Numbered from the stretch's first letter, positions 42,458 through 53,758 are shown. The stretch: 64,000 nucleotides of DNA from Streptomyces natalensis ATCC 27448 (GCF_000935125.1 NZ_JRKI01000017.1:186001-250000), one strand, 5' to 3'. Numbers and translations: made by a program. The notes: generated from the sequence alone by a model not told the origin.

Positions 42458-43617
42458 TCGGCGTGACACCGGGCGAGCACCTCCCTGGCGAGCTGACGAT
42501 AGGCGGCGGCACCGACGGAGTTGGAGGCGTACGTGGTGATCGGCTCGCCCGCGACGGTGGTCTCGGGGAAGCGGACCGTACGGCCGATGACGGTGTGGTA
42601 GACGTGATCGTCGAAGGCCTCGACGACGCGCGCCAGGACCTCGCGGCTGTGCACCGTACGGGAGTCGTACATCGTCGCCAGGATGCCGTCGAGCTCCAGC
42701 TCCGGGTTGAGCCGCTCCTGGACCTTCTCGATCGTCTCGGTGAGCAGCGCGACACCGCGCAGCGCGAAGAACTCGCACTCCAGCGGGACGATGACCTTGT
42801 GAGCCGCCGTCAGGGCGTTGACGGTGAGCAGACCGAGCGAGGGCTGGCAGTCGATGACGATGTAGTCGTAGTCGGCCAACAGCGGCTTGAGGGCGCGCTG
42901 GAGGGTCGACTCGCGGGCGACCTCGCTGACCAACTGCACCTCTGCCGCTGACAAATCGATATTGCTGGGCAGCAGGTCCATGTTGGGGACGGCGGTCTTC
43001 AGGAGCACCTCGTCGGCCGACATGCCCCGCTCCATGAGCAGGTTGTAGACCGTCAGGTCGAGTTCCATCGGGTTGACGCCGAGGCCGACCGAGAGGGCGC
43101 CCTGGGGGTCGAAGTCGACGAGCAGGACCCGTCGTCCGTATTCGGCGAGTGCGGCGCCCAGGTTGATGGTCGAGGTGGTCTTGCCGACCCCGCCCTTCTG
43201 GTTGCACATCGCGATGATTTTCGCCGGACCGTGGTCCGACAGCGGCCCCGGGATGGGGAAGTAAGGGAGCGGGCGTCCGGTCGGGCCGACGCGTTCGCGG
43301 CGCTGGCGCGCGGCGTCCGGCGCGAGCGTCGCGGCGTATTCGGGGTCCGGCTCGTACTCCGCGTCCGGATCGTAGAAGTGCCCCTCGGGCAGGTCGTCGT
43401 AGTCGGCGAGACGGGCGGGTTCTCCACTGCCCCGGTCGCCGGCCATGGCGTTCACGTGATGGCCGTCCATACTCTGGTGGGCTGTCGTGGAAATGCTCTG
43501 GTGCGCTGCATAGGTGTGGACCGCGACGGAGCCGACAGCCTCGAGCCCCGAGGGACCCTGGCCCCGTGCAACCGCTCCTGGCGCGCCACCTCCGGGAGTA
43601 AATGTCGACTCATTCAC
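42454..43617 (-). CDS. ParA/Soj-family ATPase
   Basis: 387 aa. A ~120-residue acidic, disordered N-tail precedes the ParA domain: deviant Walker A CNQKGGVGKTTSTINLGAAL, DFDPQGALSVGLG, and DCQPSLGLLTVNALTAA. This is not the parA of the oriC-proximal parAB pair, because no parB or parS site (GTTTCACGTGAAAC) is nearby; it corresponds to the second ParA-like protein found with scpAB in Streptomyces (from memory). Start GTG 43617 has AAGGAGG 11 bases upstream. It heads the operon to rluB. Confidence 0.9.
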   Translation of the reverse strand: MNESTFTPGGGAPGAVARGQGPSGLEAVGSVAVHTYAAHQSISTTAHQSMDGHHVNAMAGDRGSGEPARLADYDDLPEGHFYDPDAEYEPDPEYAATLAPDAARQRRERVGPTGRPLPYFPIPGPLSDHGPAKIIAMCNQKGGVGKTTSTINLGAALAEYGRRVLLVDFDPQGALSVGLGVNPMELDLTVYNLLMERGMSADEVLLKTAVPNMDLLPSNIDLSAAEVQLVSEVARESTLQRALKPLLADYDYIVIDCQPSLGLLTVNALTAAHKVIVPLECEFFALRGVALLTETIEKVQERLNPELELDGILATMYDSRTVHSREVLARVVEAFDDHVYHTVIGRTVRFPETTVAGEPITTYASNSVGAAAYRQLAREVLARCHAE

Positions 43618-43895
43618 AAGTCGTCTTACCTCCTTGGATGCGACCAGGAAACTTATCGATAGGTCAGCGTGGCACCATGCCGACGGTTGGCGACTCTATG
43701 GCGTGTCGGGCGTTCGCAGCAACACAATCCACCGGACGCGGCACGATGTGTCGGTAACTCAACCCCCGAATGTCAAGGGCGCAGGGCGCTTCAACCCGAT
43801 GTTTCGGGGGGTGGCGAATCGGTTAAAGGGTTACGTTCACGGCGAGTTGAGAGTCCGTCGACCGAAGACCGGCTCACGGCGTGTCGCACATACGA
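43618..43895. promoter_or_regulatory. parA upstream region
   Basis: Part of the 344-base gap between parA and ald. Relatively AT-rich segments (GGAAACTTATCGATAGG near 43645-43662 with the palindrome TATCGATA, and AATCGGTTAAAGGGTTACG near 43817) probably hold the operon promoter. No gene recognised. Confidence 0.4.
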
Positions 43896-43927
43896 CCGGC
43901 CGGGCCCCGTTGACAGGACCCGGCCGG
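43896..43927 (-). terminator. Terminator of ald
   Basis: CCGGCCGGG (43896-43904) and CCCGGCCGG (43919-43927) form a perfect 9-bp stem, 35 bases beyond the ald stop. A second small hairpin TCGCG-CGAA-CGCGA lies at 43933-43946. Confidence 0.75.
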
Positions 43928-43961
43928 ACCGCTCGCGCGAACGCGACAGATTGACGCTTTA

Positions 43962-45086
43962 TCAGCCGAGGAGCGTGCGCAGCTCGACCGAGTCGAGGCC
44001 GTGCGCCTCGGCGACCTCGGGGTAGACGACCTTGCCGTCGTGGGTGTTCAGGCCCTTCGCCAGCGCCGGGTCACGCCGCAGCGCCTCGACCCAGCCGTTG
44101 TTGGCCAGCGACACGATGTAGGGCAGCGTGGCGTTGGTCAGCGCGTAGGTGGAGGTGTTCGGGACCGCGCCGGGCATGTTGGCGACGCAGTAGAAGACCG
44201 AGTTGTGGACCTGGAAGGTCGGCTCGGCGTGAGTGGTCGGACGGGAGTCCTCGAAGCAACCGCCCTGGTCGATCGCGATGTCGACAAGGACACTTCCGGG
44301 CTTCATCTTGGCGACGAGCTCGTTGGTGACCAGCTTGGGGGCCTTGGCGCCCGGGATCAGGACGGCACCGATGACGAGGTCGGCCTCGACGACGGCCTTC
44401 TCCAGCTCGAAGGCGTTGGAGACGATCGTCTGCACCTTGGTGCCGAAGATCTTGTCGGCCTCGCGGAGCTTGTTGATGTCCTTGTCGAGCAGGGTGACAT
44501 GGAAGCCCATGCCCACGGCGATCTGCACGGCGTTCCAGCCCGAGACGCCGCCGCCGATGACCACGGCCTTGCCGGCGTGGGTGCCTGGGACACCGCCCGG
44601 CAGGACGCCGCGGCCGCCGGCCTGGCGCATCAGGTGGTAGGCGCCGACCTGCGGGGCGATCCGGCCCGCGACCTCGGACATCGGGGCGAGCAGCGGCAGC
44701 GCGCGGTTGGCGGTCTCGACCGTCTCGTAGGCGATGGCGGTGGTGCGGGACTCCAGCAGGGCGTCCGTGCACTCCTTGGAGGCGGCCAGGTGCAGGTAGG
44801 TGAAGAGCGTCTGGTCCTTGCGGAGACGGTGGTACTCCTCCGCGATCGGCTCCTTGACCTTCAGCAGCAGGTCAGCGCTGCCCCACACCTCATCGGCGGT
44901 GCCGAGGATGGTGGCGCCGGCGGCGACGTACTCCTCGTTCGTGATGGACGAGCCGAGGCCGGCGTCCTTCTCGATGACGACCTCATGGCCGTGGCGGACG
45001 AGCTCGTGCACTCCGGCGGGCGTGATGGCCACGCGGAACTCGTTGTTCTTGACCTCGCGGGGGATACCGACCTTCACGTCGATCAC
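43962..45086 (-). CDS. ald: Alanine dehydrogenase
   Basis: 374 aa. [20 protein letters not shown] at the N-terminus with the pyruvate-binding Arg, catalytic Lys in LLLKVKEP, the His of YLHLAAS, and the NAD motif [20 protein letters not shown]. It reversibly deaminates L-alanine to pyruvate and ammonia. GTG 45086 is the start, preceded by AAGGACC. Two tandem 10-bp direct repeats lie 103-122 bases upstream and may be regulator sites, since ald is often alanine-induced through Lrp-type proteins. Confidence 0.95.
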   Translation of the reverse strand: MIDVKVGIPREVKNNEFRVAITPAGVHELVRHGHEVVIEKDAGLGSSITNEEYVAAGATILGTADEVWGSADLLLKVKEPIAEEYHRLRKDQTLFTYLHLAASKECTDALLESRTTAIAYETVETANRALPLLAPMSEVAGRIAPQVGAYHLMRQAGGRGVLPGGVPGTHAGKAVVIGGGVSGWNAVQIAVGMGFHVTLLDKDINKLREADKIFGTKVQTIVSNAFELEKAVVEADLVIGAVLIPGAKAPKLVTNELVAKMKPGSVLVDIAIDQGGCFEDSRPTTHAEPTFQVHNSVFYCVANMPGAVPNTSTYALTNATLPYIVSLANNGWVEALRRDPALAKGLNTHDGKVVYPEVAEAHGLDSVELRTLLG

Positions 45087-45188
45087 GGTCCTTGAAAGAG
45101 AGCTTGCAGAGGAATTATCCCCTCATGCGATGCATGACGGAACTGACCGCGCCGTACGCGGCCCACCCAGTCTATTGAAGGAGCTCTT

Positions 45189-45208
45189 CTTGTCTAGCCT
45201 TGTAAAGC
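45189..45208. repeat. Tandem 10-bp repeats upstream of ald
   Basis: CTTGTCTAGC and CTTGTAAAGC, directly adjacent, in the AT-richer region 103-122 bases before the ald start. One-turn spacing suggests side-by-side binding of a regulator, or an RNA-polymerase-adjacent activator site. Confidence 0.45.
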
Positions 45209-45244
45209 CATAATTCTCGCCGGAGGTACTACCGATTTCGTAGG

Positions 45245-47383
45245 TCAGTCGGGGTGATCTTCGAGGAGCTGCTCCCCCAGGTCACGGTGGAGCCGTGCGG
45301 CTGCTGGGTCGCCGAGGCGTTCGAGGGCGTCCGCAATCCGCAGTCGCAGTGCCGCCTCCAGGCGGGGGTCGTCCGCCACGCGGACGGATTCCAGGGCCTC
45401 CTGTGCGGTCCGTAGCGCCTCCTCGTGCGCTCCCGCACACTCCAGGACGTGGGCCAGCTCACCCAGCGCCCGCGCCTGGCCGGCCGTATCGCCGGCTCTG
45501 CGGTAGGTCCGCGCGGCCGCCCGCCACGCCTTGAGCGCCTCCTCCCACCGGCCGGTCCGGGCGCAGGCGGAGCCGATCCGGCCGTGCAGGCGGGCCGCGT
45601 CCGCCCGCTCCCCGCGGGCCAGCCGCAGCTCCAGCGCCCGTCCGTACCAGTCCGCGGCCCGCTGCCAGTCGTCCAGCGCCGCATAGGTGCCGCCCAGCGA
45701 CTCCAGCGCGCGCCCGGTGGCCGGTTCGTCGCCCGCCGCGCGGGCCGCCTCCAGGGCGCCGCGGTAGCGGGTGAGGGCCGCTTCGGTGCGGCCGGTGCGG
45801 GCGTCCAGGTCCGCGAGGTTGAGCAGGGCCGCGGCCTGTTCGCGCGGCAGCCGGCGGCGCGTGGCGACCTCCAGGAGGAGCCCGTGCAGGGTGTAGAGGT
45901 CGGGCGCGGCCGCCTCGGGGCCCTGGTGCGCGAGCAGCGTACGGGTCAGCGCGGCCATCAACCGCCGGTCCAGCGTGTCCAGTTCACCGTCGGCGACGGC
46001 GATCCGGGCGGCGTCCAGCAGCACGTCGCGGCGGCCGCGCAGCCAGGTGGCGGCGGCGGCCCGGGAGGAGAAGCGCAGCGAACGCGGCAGGGCGGCGACC
46101 TTCTGGCGCGCGGGCGAACCGGGCGGCTCGGTCATCGCCCGGCACGACACCAGCAGCCGTACGGTCCGCTGGAGCATCCGGGCGCGGGCCAGCTGGATGT
46201 CGGCGGCCCGTTCGGTGTCCTCCAGCAGGGTGCGCACCAGCGGGGCCAGGCAGCCGGGCAGCCGGTAGGCGGGGTGCCCGGTGGCGCCGTCGGGTGCGGC
46301 CGTCGCCTCCTCCTGGCCCGCCACCGGGCGCAGCAGCCCCTTTTCGGTGAAGTCGTGCAGCGCCGTCCCGGCCGTGGCGAGCGTGCATCCGGCCAGCGCG
46401 GAGACCGTGTGCGCGTCCAGCAGGCCGCCGGGGGCCATGACGGTCAGTCGCAGTATCCGGGCCGCGGTCTGCGGCAGCGCGTCGTAGACGATGCGGAAGG
46501 CGCGGTTCAGCGGCCGGGCGGCGGTGGACTGGCCGTCGGGGGGCGGTACGGCGGCCAGCGCCTGGTGCAGATCGGCCAGCGAGGACTTGGGCCGGGCGGC
46601 GAGCCAGCCGCCGGCCAGTACCAGCGCGGCGGGCTGCCCGGCGCACTCCTCGGCGATGGCCTCGGCGGTGCGCGGATCGACGGTGATCCGGGTGGGCCCG
46701 GCGTAACTGGCGAGCAGTTCGACGGCGGCCGCGGTGTCCAGGCCGCCCAGGGTGCACGGCCGGACATCGGGGATGCCGGTCAGCGGCCCCTGGGAGACGA
46801 CCACGACCAGGCAGTCCGGGGCGTCCGGGAGCAGCGGCTCGACCTGTTCGGCGCCCGGGGCGTCGTCCAGGAAGAGCAGCGCACGGCGGCCGGCGAGGGC
46901 GCCGCGCAGCAGTTCGCTCAGCTCGTCCAGGGGGGCGCCGGGCGGGGCGGTGGTGCCGAGCGCATCGAGCAGCTCGCGGGCGATGACCTCGGTGGCGGCC
47001 GGTTCGCCGTCCCGGCCGGTGAGGGTGGTGCGCAGCACCCCGTCGGGGTAGTCGGCGGCGAGCTCGCGCAGCAGGGCCTCGGCCAGCGCGGTACGGCCGG
47101 AGCCGGGGCGGCCGGCGATCAGCAGGACGCGGCTGCGGGCGCCCCGGCGGCCGGTGAGGGTGTCCAGGCCGGTGCGTTCGATGTCGGCGCGCAGCGCCTT
47201 GAGCTCGCGGCGGCGGCCGGCGATCCGGGCGGCAGGGGGCGGGGTGGAGGGCGCGGGGACGGTGACGGCGCCGTCCCGGCGGGGCCCCGATGCCCGCCGG
47301 GACGGCGCGGCCGTGGCGCCCCCGGCCGGCCGGTCCCTCGCCTCCGGCGGGAGCTGCCCGCCGCCCACCGCCTGATCCGTCAC
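45245..47383 (-). CDS. STAND-type NTPase with tetratricopeptide repeats
   Basis: 712 aa. Pro-rich N-terminus, then an NB-ARC/AfsR-like ATPase module from about residue 55: Walker A GRPGSGRTALAEALL, in which the usual Lys of GKT is Arg, Walker B RRALLFLDDA and a following winged-helix region (RILRLTVMAPGGLLDAHTVS). From about residue 500 to the end are TPR helices (AALLNLADLDARTGRTEAAL, GRIGSACARTGRWEEALKAW, LGELAHVLECAGAHEEALRT). There is no N-terminal DNA-binding domain, so it is not a SARP; it may be a signalling switch that binds proteins through TPRs. Start GTG 47383 with AGGAG 9 bases away. Confidence 0.82.
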   Translation of the reverse strand: MTDQAVGGGQLPPEARDRPAGGATAAPSRRASGPRRDGAVTVPAPSTPPPAARIAGRRRELKALRADIERTGLDTLTGRRGARSRVLLIAGRPGSGRTALAEALLRELAADYPDGVLRTTLTGRDGEPAATEVIARELLDALGTTAPPGAPLDELSELLRGALAGRRALLFLDDAPGAEQVEPLLPDAPDCLVVVVSQGPLTGIPDVRPCTLGGLDTAAAVELLASYAGPTRITVDPRTAEAIAEECAGQPAALVLAGGWLAARPKSSLADLHQALAAVPPPDGQSTAARPLNRAFRIVYDALPQTAARILRLTVMAPGGLLDAHTVSALAGCTLATAGTALHDFTEKGLLRPVAGQEEATAAPDGATGHPAYRLPGCLAPLVRTLLEDTERAADIQLARARMLQRTVRLLVSCRAMTEPPGSPARQKVAALPRSLRFSSRAAAATWLRGRRDVLLDAARIAVADGELDTLDRRLMAALTRTLLAHQGPEAAAPDLYTLHGLLLEVATRRRLPREQAAALLNLADLDARTGRTEAALTRYRGALEAARAAGDEPATGRALESLGGTYAALDDWQRAADWYGRALELRLARGERADAARLHGRIGSACARTGRWEEALKAWRAAARTYRRAGDTAGQARALGELAHVLECAGAHEEALRTAQEALESVRVADDPRLEAALRLRIADALERLGDPAAARLHRDLGEQLLEDHPD

Positions 47384-47552
47384 CGGCCACGCTCCTGTCC
47401 AGCTGCGCGTACGAGCCCGCCGCATTCGGCGGCGGGAACGGTGCCGAGCGTAGTTCACGATCCGTCACCGGCCGCGCTCAGCGGGGCGGTTGGTCACTCG
47501 ATCGGAACAGCAGATCATCAGACCGGTGGGTAAGGGACCGGTCCGCGGCCGG

Positions 47553-48179
47553 TCAGGACGCGAACGGACGGGCGGGCCAGGGAGCCTCGGCCGGACGCAG
47601 CGCGTCCACCCCCTCGCCGGCCTGGGCCGCGGTCAGCGACAGCACCCCCACCACCAGGCAGTTGTTGTGCAGCTCACCGGCGAGCACCCCGCGCACCAGC
47701 TCCGCCAGCGGCACCCGCGCCAGCTCCATGTCGGCCTCCTCCTCGGAGACCTCGAACCGCTCCCCCTCCGCCTCGGACAGATCCCGGGCCAGGAAGATCC
47801 GTACGGCCTCGTCGCAGCCGCCCGGTGTGGTGTAGACATCGGTCAGCACCCGCCAGTCCTCGGCCTTGACGTGCGCCTCCTCGTACAGCTCACGCTGCGC
47901 GGCGTGCAGCGGGTTCTCCCCGGGGACGTCGAGCAGCCCGGCCGGGATCTCCCACAGCCTGTGGCGTACGGGGTGGCGGTACTGGCGCAGCACCAGCACC
48001 CGGCCCTCGTCGTCGAGGGCGAGCACCGCCACCGAGCCCGGGTGGACCTGGTAGTCGCGCGTGACGCGGCTGCCGTCGGGCATGACGACCTCGTCGGTGC
48101 GCACGCTGGTCTTGTTCCCGGTGAACGGCGTCGTGGTCGCGGTGACCGTCCACTCCTCCGGGGTGTCCTTGATCGCCAT
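47553..48179 (-). CDS. Nudix hydrolase, ADP-ribose pyrophosphatase-like
   Basis: 208 aa. The Nudix box is GENPLHAAQRELYEEAHV (E-x7-REL-x-EE), with the final Gly of the consensus replaced by His. The fold around it (VLVLRQYRHPVRHRLWEIPA and YTTPGGCDE) matches ADP-sugar pyrophosphatases that split ADP-ribose to AMP and ribose 5-phosphate. Start ATG 48179 with GGGAGGA 9-10 bases upstream. It lies downstream of pyrG on the same strand, about 105 bases apart. Confidence 0.9.
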   Translation of the reverse strand: MAIKDTPEEWTVTATTTPFTGNKTSVRTDEVVMPDGSRVTRDYQVHPGSVAVLALDDEGRVLVLRQYRHPVRHRLWEIPAGLLDVPGENPLHAAQRELYEEAHVKAEDWRVLTDVYTTPGGCDEAVRIFLARDLSEAEGERFEVSEEEADMELARVPLAELVRGVLAGELHNNCLVVGVLSLTAAQAGEGVDALRPAEAPWPARPFAS

Positions 48180-48284
48180 GGCGCGACGTCCTCCCTGTAT
48201 GTGCCTGAGCATCGACCGACGCGGAAAGCCGGGGCGCGGCCTCGTGAGGCCCCACCCCGGCAACCGTATCCGTAGCGGTGTCCG

Positions 48285-49958
<1,674 letters not shown>

Positions 49959-50359
49959 GGCCAAGAGGGGGCTCCCGTGGTCGCGAGGTGGAGAGGTGCG
50001 AGGGCAACCGGCCCGGTTTCGGGGGTGCCGTCGCTGCGGTTCGGGGGTTCTCGTGCCCACCGGTCCACGGGGTACCAGGCTATCAGCGACCGGGCATGGT
50101 CGCGCCCGGCCACGCATGGCCGATTCCATGTGACAGCCACGTGACGCAGGCCACCCGATCGGCCCACCCCACTCCTTGCGAGCGTCGCGCGGATCGCTCA
50201 TCTGCGTCGTATCCTGCTCGGACACTCGCCAACGAGCCGCCCGGGAAGGCACCACCCCCGCCCGATTTCCGGTCCCGCTGCTCGGCGACGTTTCATGGGC
50301 AGGACGGACAGCACACACGTCCCATGGGGGGCGTCACTCCAGTTCGACGGGAGATGCAC
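49959..50359. promoter_or_regulatory. Divergent region between pyrG and the GH15 gene
   Basis: 401 bases without a recognised gene. A TATCCT hexamer at about 50215 facing right and CTATCAGCG at about 50090 facing left are candidate -10 regions for the two genes; matching -35 boxes are not convincing. Confidence 0.35.
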
Positions 50360-52165
50360 GTGGCCGGGCGCATCGAGGACTACGCACTCATCGGAGACAT
50401 GCAGACGGCCGCCCTGGTATGCCGGGACGGCACCGTCGACTGGCTGTGTCTGCCCCGTTTCGACTCCCCGGCGGTCTTCGCGGGCCTGCTGGGCACCGAG
50501 GAGCACGGCTTCTGGCGGATGGGCCCGGCCTACGGCCCCGGCGACGGCCCCCGCCCCGCCGACCGCCGCCGCTACCGGGGGGACTCCCTGGTGCTGGAAT
50601 CCGAATGGGACACCCCGCGCGGCACGGTCCGGGTGATCGACTTCATGCCGCCGCGGGACGGCGCCCCGCAGGTGATCCGCATCGTGGAGGGCGTCAGCGG
50701 CCGGGTCCCGATGCGCTCGGAGCTGCGGATGCGGTTCGCGTACGGCTGGGTGGTGCCCTGGGTCCACAAGCGCGACGGCCGCACCGTCGCCGTCGCCGGC
50801 CCCGACTCCGTATGGCTGGACACCGAGGTCGAGACCTACGGCAAGGACCTGACCACCTTCTCCGACTTCACCGTCTCGCCGGGCGAGCGGATCGCCTTCA
50901 CGATCAGCTGGGAGCCCTCGCACAAGCAGCCGCCGGCCGTGGCCGAGCCGGAGGCGTCCCTGACGGCGACCGAGGAGTTCTGGCGCGAGTGGGTCGAGCA
51001 CTGCACCTACCACGGCCCCTACCGCGATGCCGTGGTCCGCTCGCTGATCACCCTCAAGGCCCTCACCTACGCCCCGACAGGCGGCATCGTCGCCGCGCCC
51101 ACCACGTCGCTGCCCGAGTGCATCGGCGGCGTCCGCAACTGGGACTACCGCTTCACCTGGCTCCGCGACGCCGCGATCACCCTCTCCTCCCTCCTGCGCA
51201 CCGGCTATCGCGAGGAGGCCCGCGCCTGGCGCGAATGGCTGCTGCGCGCGGTGGCCGGCGATCCGGAGAACCTCCAGATCATGTACGGCATCGCCGGCGA
51301 GCGGGAGCTCGGCGAGAACGACCTCAACTGGCTTCCCGGGTACGAGAATTCACAGCCCGTTCGGGTCGGCAACGGCGCCGCCGGACAGCTCCAGCTGGAT
51401 GTCTACGGCGAGGTCACCGAGGCCCTGCACCTGGCGCACATGACCGGGCTGGCCCGCAACGACTACGCCTCGCTGCTCCAGATCAAGCTGATCCAGTGGG
51501 TGGAGAAGCACTGGGACGAGCCGGACGAGGGCATCTGGGAGGTCCGCGGTCCGCGCCGGCACTTCGTCCACTCCAAGGTCATGACCTGGGTGGCCGTCGA
51601 CCGCACCGTCAAGCTGATCGAGTCCGGCGATGTCGACGGGCCCCTCGAACGCTGGAAGGACCTGCGCGAGACCATCCACCGCGACGTCTGCGAGAAGGGC
51701 TACGACAAGGAGCGCAACACCTTCACCCAGTCCTACGGCTCCCAGGAACTGGACGCCTCGCTGCTCCTGATCCCCCAGATGGGCTTCCTCCCGCCCGACG
51801 ACAAACGCGTCATCGGCACCATCGAGGCCATTCAGCGCGAGCTGTCCACCGGGGACGGCTTCATCCTGCGCTACCCCACCTCCGGTGAGGACGACCTCGG
51901 CGTCGACGGCCTGGAAGGCGAGGAGGGCGCCTTCCTGGCCTGCTCGTTCTGGCTCGCCGACGATCTGGCGATGATCGGCCGGGTGGAAGAGGCCCGCAGG
52001 CTCTTCGAGAAGCTGCTCTCCCTCCGCAACGACCTGGGCCTGCTCGCCGAGGAGTGGGACCCGCGGCTCAAGCGCCAGGTCGGCAACTTCCCGCAGGCGT
52101 TCAGCCATGTTCCCTTGATCGACACGGCACTGCGGCTTACGGCCAGCGGGGCCTACGGGGGTTAG
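50360..52165 (+). CDS. Glycoside hydrolase family 15 (glucoamylase/trehalase-like)
   Basis: 601 aa. An N-terminal beta-sandwich (AGRIEDYALIGDMQTAALVC, DGTVDWLCLPRFDSPAVFAG) leads to the (alpha/alpha)6 barrel with RNWDYRFTWLRDAAITLSSL (general acid region) and LLAEEWDP, which holds the general base Glu. Cytosolic GH15 proteins of actinobacteria cleave alpha-glucosides; some act on trehalose. Start GTG 50360 gives the usual AGRIEDYALIGD beginning and GGGAG at 6 bases; ATG 50354 overlaps that SD. The TAG stop is the first base-step into repeat copy 2. Confidence 0.9.
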   Translation: MAGRIEDYALIGDMQTAALVCRDGTVDWLCLPRFDSPAVFAGLLGTEEHGFWRMGPAYGPGDGPRPADRRRYRGDSLVLESEWDTPRGTVRVIDFMPPRDGAPQVIRIVEGVSGRVPMRSELRMRFAYGWVVPWVHKRDGRTVAVAGPDSVWLDTEVETYGKDLTTFSDFTVSPGERIAFTISWEPSHKQPPAVAEPEASLTATEEFWREWVEHCTYHGPYRDAVVRSLITLKALTYAPTGGIVAAPTTSLPECIGGVRNWDYRFTWLRDAAITLSSLLRTGYREEARAWREWLLRAVAGDPENLQIMYGIAGERELGENDLNWLPGYENSQPVRVGNGAAGQLQLDVYGEVTEALHLAHMTGLARNDYASLLQIKLIQWVEKHWDEPDEGIWEVRGPRRHFVHSKVMTWVAVDRTVKLIESGDVDGPLERWKDLRETIHRDVCEKGYDKERNTFTQSYGSQELDASLLLIPQMGFLPPDDKRVIGTIEAIQRELSTGDGFILRYPTSGEDDLGVDGLEGEEGAFLACSFWLADDLAMIGRVEEARRLFEKLLSLRNDLGLLAEEWDPRLKRQVGNFPQAFSHVPLIDTALRLTASGAYGG

Positions 52166-52586
52166 CCCCACGTTTTTGTCTGCGGCGCCGCGGTTCTTCT
52201 CGCCGTTGCCCGTTCGCTGCGCTTTGCCTGAGCCGACGTTCGGGCTTTCCCACCGTTTCGCCTGCGGCGGGCGTTGCCACTTGCGCGGGGCTGTTCGGCA
52301 GCGGGACCGAGCCTCCGAACTTCGTCCTGCGGCCCGGCCCCTCCCCGTTGGGGTGGGAGAAAAACAGTGGGGGATCCGTTGGCGGTCGGGTGCCGCTTGT
52401 CGATCGCGTCATACGGAACTGGACATGCGGCGCCCGCCCCTACCGGCCTCTTACCCCCCACCCACGGGAGGGGCCGCGCCGCAGGACGGAGTCCGGAGGC
52501 GTGGCACCGCACCCGTACAACCCACGCCCGCCGCAGGCGCTACGGCGACAAACCCCCGCGGCGGGAAAGCCGACAACGTGGGGCCA
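52165..52586. repeat. Long hairpin-like repeat element, copy 2 (inverted)
   Basis: About 420 bases filling the gap between the convergent GH15 and GH64 genes, running from GCCCCACGTTTTTGTC (52165) to GACAACGTGGGGCC (52572-52585). It is the reverse-complement relative of copy 1 over its full length; 52209-52256 is identical to the complement of 37883-37930, and TTACCCCCCACC near 52451 with the following ~90 bases matches the left half of copy 1. Unlike copy 1 it lacks the small REP-like insertion, and its terminal repeats are imperfect. Seen as non-coding. Confidence 0.85.
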
Positions 52587-52588
52587 AG

Positions 52589-53758
52589 TCAGAACGGCGT
52601 AACCGTGAGGGTGAGCTCCCTCGGCGCCCCGTCCTCGACGTACGAGGCGAAACCAGCAACGTCGTCAAAGGCGAAGCCATACGCCTTGCCGTCCTTCGTC
52701 GCCGCGTGCATGGCCTTGGCGTAGTGGTTGGTGAGCCGCTCCTGGTAGAAGGCGGCCGGGTCGGTGGTCGGCTGGGCCGCGTGCGTGGTGAGCGTGGAGC
52801 GGTTGAGGGCGGCGCCCAGGATGGCGGCGACGGGGCCGAGGGTTCCGTCGTTGGGGGCGGCGAGGGTGCCGTCGCAGAAGAGGACGTCGCGGGTGGAGGG
52901 TTTGTCGAACGCCACCGTGCCGGGCCCGGTGAAGGCGAGTTTGCCTCCGTTGACCCGTCCGGTGAACTTCCCCGCGTTCGTGGTGACGGTCAGGTCCTTG
53001 GACGCGTACGCGGACCACGCCTCGTCGATGGCCGGGGCGAGGTAGTCCTTGGCGAACAGTCCGCTGTCCAGGCCGTGTCCCGGGGCGATCACCCGCTTGT
53101 CGCCGATGACCAGCCGGTCGAAGCCCTCGGCGCCCTTGACGTCGGCGAACACCTTCGCGCGGGCGCCGTCGCGGAGCGTGCCGGTGGTCTGGTCCTTGGC
53201 GCCGCTGAGCCGGAGCGCGAGCGGGACGCTGAACATGTCGACCATGGTGGTGTTGCAGTACATCCCGCCCGCGGCGTACGTGAATTCGGCGCAGTCGTGC
53301 AGCACGTCGTAGTTGGGGTCGGAGGCGACCCAGCCCGCGGGATAGGCGAGCGCCGCCTTGCCGCTGCCGTCCGCCACGGCCTTGAGCTTGAGCTTGTCGC
53401 CGAGCGCGGTGTAGATCCGGCCGGACATCTGCGGCAGCCGGAGGGTGGTGGTGCCGCTCGCGGCGAGCGGGATGGCGTAGTCGGTGAAGCCGTCGGAACC
53501 GTTGTCGGCCAGGGCGACGGGGCGGAGTTCGCCGTCGGGGGTGACGTGCACCTGCTGGGTGCCGTCGTTGCCGACGATGTAGATCCATACGGAGGAATTG
53601 GCGTACCGGCCAGAGGAGTTGACGATGTGGAGAGGCAGGCTCGCGGCGGCCCGGCCGGCCGTGGCGGGGGAGCCGAGGGCGCGGCCGGCGAGGGTGAGGC
53701 CCGAGGCAGCGGCGGCGCCGGCGGCGAGCCCGCCGAGAAGGGTGCGGCGGGTGATCAC
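52589..53758 (-). CDS. Secreted GH64 endo-beta-1,3-glucanase
   Basis: 389 aa. A Tat signal (ITRRTLLGGLAAGAAAASGL) is followed by the GH64 core: LPLHIVNSSGRYANSSVWIY, TLRLPQMSGRIYTALGDKL, EFTYAAGGMYCNTTMVDMFS and AIDEAWSAYASKDLTVTT, as in laminaripentaose-producing beta-1,3-glucanase. No carbohydrate-binding module is attached. GTG 53758 overlaps the GH16 stop (GTGA), so both enzymes are made from one transcript and should act together on beta-1,3-glucan such as laminarin, curdlan or fungal wall. Confidence 0.92.
   Translation of the reverse strand: MITRRTLLGGLAAGAAAASGLTLAGRALGSPATAGRAAASLPLHIVNSSGRYANSSVWIYIVGNDGTQQVHVTPDGELRPVALADNGSDGFTDYAIPLAASGTTTLRLPQMSGRIYTALGDKLKLKAVADGSGKAALAYPAGWVASDPNYDVLHDCAEFTYAAGGMYCNTTMVDMFSVPLALRLSGAKDQTTGTLRDGARAKVFADVKGAEGFDRLVIGDKRVIAPGHGLDSGLFAKDYLAPAIDEAWSAYASKDLTVTTNAGKFTGRVNGGKLAFTGPGTVAFDKPSTRDVLFCDGTLAAPNDGTLGPVAAILGAALNRSTLTTHAAQPTTDPAAFYQERLTNHYAKAMHAATKDGKAYGFAFDDVAGFASYVEDGAPRELTLTVTPF

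Noticed and set aside
41939..43207. A 422-codon frame overlapping most of parA
   Set aside because: Only its last 172 codons are a real gene. The upstream part is parA read in the wrong frame.
43618..43961. parS site next to parA
   Set aside because: No GTTTCACGTGAAAC or close variant in the gap.
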